This document shows, piece by piece, positions 5,197 through 10,096 of a stretch of DNA of 10,096 nucleotides; positions within the stretch are counted from its first letter, which is position 1, and each line of letters opens with the position of its first letter. The stretch covers positions 1-10,096 of the forward strand of contig JAAAOD010000120.1 in NCBI GenBank assembly GCA_009908535.1, read 5' to 3'. Origin of the DNA: Verrucomicrobiota bacterium. GTDB taxonomy: Bacteria > Verrucomicrobiota > Verrucomicrobiia > Opitutales > Oceanipulchritudinaceae. The notes below the pieces were generated by a model, which worked only from the letters and a program-made list of their open reading frames with translations, was not told where the DNA came from and did not search any database. The translations under genes and the position numbers were made by a program.

Positions 5197-6759
5197 TCAG
5201 CGCTCCGGGGAAGCTTGGGTGCGTTCGGAGAGGGGGGTCTCGCGGATCATGTTCCACAGGCTGCTGCCGCTGGGAATAAAAACGTCCTCCGCGCTGAGAC
5301 GGCTCGGGCAGGATTTTCCCATGGAAACGGTGAGTTCCCGCAATTCGCGCAACGTATTCTCGGCGTAATTACGCACACGCCTTGCTTTATCCTCGATGAC
5401 AAGACCGGCCTGCAGGTGCGGATCCTGCGTGGTGATGCCCACGGGGCAGGTGTTGTTGCCGCACTCGCGGGCCTGAATACAACCGAGGGCGAGCATGAAA
5501 CCGCGCGCGGTGTAGCAGGCGTCCGCTCCGAGGGCGAAGGCGAGGGTCTGGCGACCGGCGTCGATCAGCTTGCCGGCGGCGAAGATCCTGAGGCGGTCGC
5601 GGACGCCTTCCTCCTTGAGAATTTCGACAAGACCGTGGAGGGCCGGAAAGAGCGGCATGCCGACGCGGTCGAGAAAGGCGGCGGGAGCGGCACCGGTACC
5701 GCCTTCGCCGCCGTCGACGGTGATCCAGTCGGGGAAGACGTCCTTGCGTTTCATCTCGCGCACGAATTGGCGCAATTCCGTGAAGGAACCGACGCACAAC
5801 TTGATGCCGACGGGCAGGGGGACGAGTCGCTGGATCCGGTCGATGAACGCGACGGTGGAGGGGAGGTCGACGCATTCGCGGTGGAAGGGAGGGGAGACGA
5901 CATCCTTTCCCATGGGAACCTTCCGGAGTTCGGAGATTTCCCGGGTGATTTTTTCCTTGGGAAGCAGTCCTCCTTTTCCCGGTTTGGCCCCTTGCGAAAA
6001 CTTGATCTCGATCATCCGGATCCGTTCTTCGGCGGCGAGCTGCCGCAGGGCTTCGGGATCGAGGTCCCCGTCCTCGGTGCGCACGCCGAACTTGGCCGTG
6101 CCCAGCTGAAAGATGAGGTCGGCGTCCTCTTTCAGGTGATACCGGGGATAGCCGCCCTCGCCGGTGTTCATGACAATTCCCGCCCGCGCGGCTCCCCGGG
6201 CGAGGGCCCGCACGGCGTTGGCGCCGAGGGCGCCGTAACTCATGGCACTGATCATCATGGGCCTGCGGAGGATGTACGGATCCTTCAGGCCCCGCTCTTC
6301 GCCGATGGCGAGACGAAAGGGTTGTTCGGCCTCCAGCGTGCTCGGGAACAGGGAATGCCGGAGTTTCAGCTCCGTGGCATCGTAATCCAGCAAAGTGCCG
6401 AAGGAAGAGGCCGATTCCACGCTTTTGGCCTTGCGGTAGACATTCGAGCGCTCGAGCCGGTTGAAGGGCCGCTCCTCGCGGTCGCCGCTGTACAGATACT
6501 GGCGGAATTCAGGGCCGATGCTTTCAATGAGATAGCGGCCCTGGCCGAGAATGCCGAAATTGCGCAACACGGTGTGCTCCGTCTGCACATGCCGGTAGAA
6601 GAGGTTCATCAGGAGCAGGAACAGAAAAGCCACCGTCAGGAAGTGAAAGTAGAAGGAGATCGCCGTTCCGACGGCGAGAAAGAGGAACGGCAATACCCAG
6701 ATGGCCGCGTTGGTGAACCGGGCCATTTTGTGGAGATCGATGCTGAGGGTCTGCGGCAT
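5197..6759 (-). CDS. FMN-binding glutamate synthase family protein (GltB-like, membrane-anchored)
   Basis: Encodes 520 aa from the ATG at 6759. The frame is open to 7194, but those residues are shadow of the aldehyde dehydrogenase gene. Residues 17-53 form two hydrophobic segments, suggesting a membrane anchor. From about 160 on, the sequence is the central GltB synthase barrel: MISAMSYGALG (169-179), VMNTGEGGYPRYH (196-208), IEIKFSQGAKPGKGG (250-264), TVDGGEGGTGAAP (347-359, flavin phosphate region) and the Fe-S motif with cysteines 427, 433 and 438. The glutaminase domain of true glutamate synthase is absent, so free ammonia or another amine donor, or a different substrate, would be needed. 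Homologues of this type (such as Bacillus YerD) are uncharacterised. It begins 17 nt after the aldehyde dehydrogenase stop, without a clear ribosome site. Family is firm; reaction is unknown. Confidence 0.92.
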   Translation of the reverse strand: MPQTLSIDLHKMARFTNAAIWVLPFLFLAVGTAISFYFHFLTVAFLFLLLMNLFYRHVQTEHTVLRNFGILGQGRYLIESIGPEFRQYLYSGDREERPFNRLERSNVYRKAKSVESASSFGTLLDYDATELKLRHSLFPSTLEAEQPFRLAIGEERGLKDPYILRRPMMISAMSYGALGANAVRALARGAARAGIVMNTGEGGYPRYHLKEDADLIFQLGTAKFGVRTEDGDLDPEALRQLAAEERIRMIEIKFSQGAKPGKGGLLPKEKITREISELRKVPMGKDVVSPPFHRECVDLPSTVAFIDRIQRLVPLPVGIKLCVGSFTELRQFVREMKRKDVFPDWITVDGGEGGTGAAPAAFLDRVGMPLFPALHGLVEILKEEGVRDRLRIFAAGKLIDAGRQTLAFALGADACYTARGFMLALGCIQARECGNNTCPVGITTQDPHLQAGLVIEDKARRVRNYAENTLRELRELTVSMGKSCPSRLSAEDVFIPSGSSLWNMIRETPLSERTQASPER

Positions 6760-6776
6760 GGACGGTGTGCGTTGGT

Positions 6777-8201
6777 TTAATCGCGGATGACGAGGCTGCG
6801 GATTTCCGTCATGTCCTCCATGGCGTAGCGCACGCCTTCGCGACCGAGGCCGCTTTCCTTGACGCCGCCGTAGGGAAGGTTGTCGACGCGCCATGAGGGC
6901 ACCTCGTTGATGAGGACGCCGCCCGCTTCGAGTTCGTCCCATGCCCGCAGGGCGCGGCGAATATCCCTTGTGAAAACCCCGGTGTGGATGCCGAAGGCAC
7001 TGTCGTTGGCCATCGCGAGGGCCTCGTCGAAGTCCCGGAAGCGCCGCAGGACGGCGACCGGTCCGAAGGCTTCCTCGCAGGCGATCGGCTGATCCGGCGG
7101 AACGTCCGCGAGCAGGCTGGCCTCCATGACGGCACCCTTGCGCGTGCCTCCGCAAAGCAGGCGGGCGCCCGCTTCCCGTGCCGATGTGATCCATTTTTCG
7201 ATACGTTGCGCTTCCTTTTCCGCGATCATGGGTCCGATGAAGACGGATTCATCGGCGGGATCCCCGGAGGCAAGGGCGCGGACGGCGGAGGCAAGCTTCT
7301 CCTCCAGCTCGTCGGCGACGGCCTCATGGACGAGGATGCGCTGCACGGAGACACAACTTTGGCCGGATTGGTAATAGGCGCCGAAGACAAGGCGCCGTAC
7401 CGCGTCCTCGAGATCGGCATCCGCATCGATGATGCAGGCGGCGTTGCCGCCCAGTTCGAGGACCACCTTTTTGCGGCCCGCCCGCGCTTTCAGTTCCCAT
7501 CCCACTTGCGGGGATCCGGTGAAACTGAGCAGTTTCAGGCGGGGATCCGTGGTGAAGGCGTCGGCTTCGGCGACCTCGCAGGGGAGGATGGAGAACGCGC
7601 CGCCGGGAAGGTCGGTTTCCGCGAGGATTTCCCCCATGAGGAGGGCGCCGACGGGCGTGCGGCTGTCGGGTTTCAAAACGAAGGGACACCCCGCCGCAAT
7701 GGCCGGGGCCACTTTGTGGGCGACCAGATTAAGAGGAAAGTTGAACGGCGTGATGAAGGAGCAGGCGCCCACCGGCACCCGCTTGGCAAAGCCGCGGTAG
7801 CCGCGGCTGCGCTCGCTGATCTCCAGATTGAGCATTTCGCCCTTGGGTTGGAGCGCTTCGCGCGCGGCGATGGCGAAGGTGTCGATGAGGCGGGCCACTT
7901 CGCCGCGGCTGTCCCGGATGGGCTTGCCCGCCTCGATGCGGAGAATCGTGGCGAGTTCCTCCGACCGCCTCGTAAATTCCCTCACACAGTGCTGCAGGAT
8001 TTCCGCGCGCTCGTAGGGCCGCAGCTCCCGCATCGCCGGGACCGCTTCGACCGCCGCCGCGATGCCCCGGTCGAGGAGCGCGGCGTCGGCGAGAGGAGTC
8101 CGCGTGGCTTCCTCACCCGTGAACTTGTCGACGACCGTGTTCGCGGTGTTCGGGCAAAGCGGCCGGTTGGCCAGATAAAGAGAATAGGTTTCGTCCATCA
8201 T
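6777..8201 (-). CDS. NAD(P)-dependent aldehyde dehydrogenase
   Basis: Encodes 474 aa from the ATG at 8201, which overlaps the previous stop as ATGA; an adjacent ATG at 8198 and a 13-residue extension to 8240 are alternatives. The aldehyde dehydrogenase superfamily motifs are all present: TPFNFPLN with N154, LKPDS with K177, FTGS (227-230), LELGG with general base E249, GQSC with catalytic C283, and EEAFGPV (376-382) for cofactor binding. It ends with LPYGGVKESGLGREG (442-456), as in lactaldehyde, succinate-semialdehyde and phosphonoacetaldehyde dehydrogenases. The substrate cannot be set from these motifs. Lying between a ThDP-dependent lyase/synthase-like gene and a GltB-like gene, it may oxidise an aldehyde released or used by the former. 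Complete, with no missing key residue. Confidence 0.95.
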   Translation of the reverse strand: MMDETYSLYLANRPLCPNTANTVVDKFTGEEATRTPLADAALLDRGIAAAVEAVPAMRELRPYERAEILQHCVREFTRRSEELATILRIEAGKPIRDSRGEVARLIDTFAIAAREALQPKGEMLNLEISERSRGYRGFAKRVPVGACSFITPFNFPLNLVAHKVAPAIAAGCPFVLKPDSRTPVGALLMGEILAETDLPGGAFSILPCEVAEADAFTTDPRLKLLSFTGSPQVGWELKARAGRKKVVLELGGNAACIIDADADLEDAVRRLVFGAYYQSGQSCVSVQRILVHEAVADELEEKLASAVRALASGDPADESVFIGPMIAEKEAQRIEKWITSAREAGARLLCGGTRKGAVMEASLLADVPPDQPIACEEAFGPVAVLRRFRDFDEALAMANDSAFGIHTGVFTRDIRRALRAWDELEAGGVLINEVPSWRVDNLPYGGVKESGLGREGVRYAMEDMTEIRSLVIRD

Positions 8202-9898
8202 AATGAGCCGAGGGGTGGGGGGACGCTTCCGTTCCCGCAAAGACGTGCGTGCAATTCGGAACTTGCCTTGGGGATCTCCACGAAAAGGAGGTCTCCATTC
8301 CGGGAATAATCGACCGGGACGTCAATCAGATGCACCCCGCCCTCCGCGAAAGCGTTCACCAGCAGGTCCTCAAGGCGGTCGCCCTCCCCGAGACGATGTC
8401 CCTTCGCCCCGTAGCTTTGCGCATACTGCACGAAGTCTGGATTCCCGAATTGCAATCCGAAATCGGCGAGCCCCATTTGCGCCTGTTTCCAGCGGATCAT
8501 TCCGTAACTGGAGTCATTCAAGACGAGGACGACGAGATCCATGCCAAGCCGGACGGCGGTTTCGAGATCCTGCGAGTTCATCATGAAGCCCCCGTCTCCG
8601 CAAACCGCCATGACTTGTTTGTCCGGATGGACAAGCTTCGCCGCCATGGCCGAGGGCAGGCCCGCGCCCATGCTGGCAAGGGCGTTGTCGAGCAGGATCG
8701 TGTTGGCCCGCCGGGCCGGGTAGTCGCGCGCAAACCAGATTTTATAGACGCCGTTGTCGAGGGTGAGGATGCCGTCGTCCGGCATCGACTCCCGAACGAT
8801 GCCGACAAGCCGACGCGGTGGGATCGGATAACCGGTTTCCTTCGCGCCCCCGGCCCGATCGCTGCGCAGCGCGGCGGCCATTTCCTTGAAACAGTCACTG
8901 TTCCAGTGGCTCTGCGGGTCCACCTTTCCGTTCAATGAATGAATAGAGGCGGCAATGTCCCCGATGACCCCCGCGTCCGGAAAATAAACCGGATCCACTT
9001 CCGCCGGCACGTAATTCAGGTGGATCACCTTGCGATCCGAACCATCCATGAAAAAGGGAGGCTTCTCCACGACATCGTGCCCGACATTCACGATGAGATC
9101 CGCCAGCTCCAGCGCCCGATGCGGATAATCCTCGGCGGACATCGCGGCGTTGCCAAGAAAGAGCGGATCCGTCTCGTCGGCCACCCCTTTGCCCATTTGC
9201 GTCGTTACGAAAGGAAGGCGCTGTTTCGCAATGAAGGCGCGCAGGGCACGGCGGCAATCCTTCCGGTTGGCCCCCGCGCCGATGAGGAGTACCGGATGGC
9301 GGCTTTCCCGCAACAAGCCCGCCGCATGTTCCAGAGCCGCCTCGTCCGCGACCGGTCGGGAATGCAGGCTGGCGATAATCGGCCGGGCTTCCGTTTCCTC
9401 CTCCGCCACGTCTTCGGGCAATTCAAGGTGGACCGCCCCGGGCCGCTCCTCCTCCGCACGGAGAAAAGCGTTGCGCACCCGCGCCGGAATGCCCTCCGCG
9501 CTGACGATCTGCTTCGTGGATTTCGTGATCGGCACCATCATGTCCACCACGTCGATGATCTGGAATTGCCCTTGCTTGCTCGTGTGGATCGGCTTCTGCC
9601 CCGTGATCATCAGCATCGGCATCGCCCCCAGTTGAGCGTAGGCCGCCGCCGTGACCAGGTTCGTCGCCCCGGGACCCAGCGTCGACAGGCAGACGCCGGC
9701 CTTGCCCGTCAGCCGTCCGTAGGTCGCCGCCATGAACCCCGCCGTTTGCTCATGCCGCGTCAGCACCAGTTCGATCCGCGACCGCGATACCGCGTCCAGA
9801 AAAGCGAGGTTTTCCTCCCCGGGAACCCCGAAAATGTGCGTCACTCCCTCGCTTTCGAGGCACTCCACGAATAAGTCCGCCGCCTTCTTTTTCACCAT
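8198..9898 (-). CDS. Acetolactate synthase large-subunit-like ThDP-dependent enzyme
   Basis: Encodes 566 aa, full length. The N-terminal pyrimidine-binding domain has FGVPGEEN (23-30), the cofactor-activating glutamate E50 in RHEQ and GRLTGKAGVCLSTLGPG (61-77). A central domain spans about 190-350. The C-terminal pyrophosphate domain has the GDG motif (434-436) and the matching asparagine in LNDSSYGMI (460-468), which bind Mg-ThDP. Wording such as ITGQKPI and FQIIDVVDMM is typical of proteins annotated as single-subunit acetolactate synthase large subunits. No small regulatory subunit gene is nearby, and the next gene is an aldehyde dehydrogenase, so the role may be catabolic or a different 2-oxoacid reaction rather than branched-chain amino acid synthesis. 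It is first in a four-gene operon; operator copy 3 ends just upstream of the ATG, and no ribosome site is visible. Confidence 0.93.
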   Translation of the reverse strand: MVKKKAADLFVECLESEGVTHIFGVPGEENLAFLDAVSRSRIELVLTRHEQTAGFMAATYGRLTGKAGVCLSTLGPGATNLVTAAAYAQLGAMPMLMITGQKPIHTSKQGQFQIIDVVDMMVPITKSTKQIVSAEGIPARVRNAFLRAEEERPGAVHLELPEDVAEEETEARPIIASLHSRPVADEAALEHAAGLLRESRHPVLLIGAGANRKDCRRALRAFIAKQRLPFVTTQMGKGVADETDPLFLGNAAMSAEDYPHRALELADLIVNVGHDVVEKPPFFMDGSDRKVIHLNYVPAEVDPVYFPDAGVIGDIAASIHSLNGKVDPQSHWNSDCFKEMAAALRSDRAGGAKETGYPIPPRRLVGIVRESMPDDGILTLDNGVYKIWFARDYPARRANTILLDNALASMGAGLPSAMAAKLVHPDKQVMAVCGDGGFMMNSQDLETAVRLGMDLVVLVLNDSSYGMIRWKQAQMGLADFGLQFGNPDFVQYAQSYGAKGHRLGEGDRLEDLLVNAFAEGGVHLIDVPVDYSRNGDLLFVEIPKASSELHARLCGNGSVPPPLGSL

Positions 9899-9903
9899 TA
9901 CGT

Positions 9904-9917
9904 AAAGACTTGTCTGT
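9904..9917. promoter_or_regulatory. Palindromic operator (copy 3), TetR-like
   Basis: AAAGAC-TT-GTCTGT matches copy 1 in 11 of 12 half-site positions; read on the minus strand it shares ACAGACAAGTCT with copy 1 exactly. A wider inverted repeat AAAGAC/GTCTTT (9904-9909, 9916-9921) is also present. It lies only 5 nt before the ATG of the acetolactate-synthase-like gene at 9898, within a 70-bp gap that must hold that operon's promoter. Its position would suit repression of initiation. The flank TTTATTCCGG found beside copies 1 and 2 is absent here. Confidence 0.55.
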
Positions 9918-9968
9918 CTTTTTGGCTGTGTAAAGGAGCAATGTGCGTTTTCGGAAAGGAGGAGAGCC

Positions 9969-10096
9969 TCACCGGGGCTCGGGCGGTATCTGCGGGCGTG
10001 CGGTGGCCTTGGGAAAGAGCGCGCGGGCCCGCTCGAGAAGTTCGTCGGCTCCGATGCGGACGGTGTAGTCGGGGTTGAAGGAGCGAAAGACGATGC
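9969..10096 (-). CDS. 3' end of an unidentified protein gene
   Basis: A minus-strand frame enters from the window edge and gives 41 residues before a TGA at 9971-9969. It reads IVFRSFNPDYTVRIGADELL and then ERARALFPKA, ending in a proline-rich tail (PQIPPEPR). Nearly all codons end in G or C, like the neighbouring genes, which supports real coding. I do not recognise the family. It is followed after 70 bp by the acetolactate-synthase-like operon on the same strand, but the operator in the gap suggests a separate unit. Confidence 0.62.
   Translation of the reverse strand, partial: IVFRSFNPDYTVRIGADELLERARALFPKATARPQIPPEPR

Noticed and set aside
4789..6780. 663-codon plus-strand open frame rich in D, E and G
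   Set aside because: It lies antisense to the DoxX and GltB-like genes, both of which have clear family motifs. Long antisense frames are expected opposite genes with strong G/C third positions, and its composition looks like a shadow rather than a domain protein.
6760..7194. In-frame 5' extension of the GltB-like gene
   Set aside because: Arginine-rich sequence inside the aldehyde dehydrogenase gene, in a different frame; family-like sequence starts after 6759.
6984..8309. 441-codon plus-strand open frame opposite the aldehyde dehydrogenase
   Set aside because: Antisense shadow of a gene with intact catalytic motifs; no recognisable domain.
8939..9874. 311-codon plus-strand open frame opposite the acetolactate-synthase-like gene
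   Set aside because: Arginine/histidine-rich shadow; the minus strand carries conserved ThDP motifs throughout.

Overview
The window is GC-rich, densely coding bacterial DNA with strong G/C preference at third codon positions. The gene families suggest a Verrucomicrobiota-like, possibly Opitutae or Puniceicoccales, chromosome. The main clue is the thioredoxin-like protein at the left edge: its aromatic C-terminal tail resembles tails I associate with secreted proteins of that phylum. This taxonomic call is inference; no rRNA or marker gene is present.

Layout, left to right. (1) A minus-strand operon at 2175-1 encodes a small DUF4266-like lipoprotein, a secreted probable outer-membrane beta-barrel protein (DUF3570-like by context) and a TlpA-type thioredoxin whose end lies outside the window. 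(2) A secreted DUF3179 protein is divergently transcribed at 2253-3188. (3) A compact type II toxin-antitoxin module follows at 3295-3986: a Phd/YefM-type antitoxin overlapping a VapC-type PIN toxin by 7 nt. (4) A secreted YceI-family protein converges on it from the minus strand (4677-4087). (5) A four-gene minus-strand operon runs from 9898 to 4738: a ThDP-dependent acetolactate-synthase-like enzyme, an aldehyde dehydrogenase (4-nt ATGA overlap), a membrane-anchored GltB-like FMN/Fe-S protein and a DoxX-family membrane protein. (6) The right edge holds the 3' end of an unidentified minus-strand gene.

The most interesting signal is regulatory. A 14-bp inverted repeat of the form A(C/A)AGA(C/A)-WW-GTCTGT occurs three times, each time within 20 nt upstream of the first gene of a minus-strand unit: the DUF4266 operon (2195-2208), YceI (4690-4703) and the acetolactate-synthase-like operon (9904-9917). 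Two copies also share a flanking TTTATTCCGG block. The AGAC-N2-GTCT core looks like a TetR-family operator, so a single regulator, not encoded here, probably controls all three units and perhaps the divergent DUF3179 gene. This would tie envelope thiol/redox proteins (TlpA, DUF3179, YceI, DoxX) to a small central-carbon/aldehyde enzyme set. The common regulation is inferred from sequence; the biological trigger is unknown.
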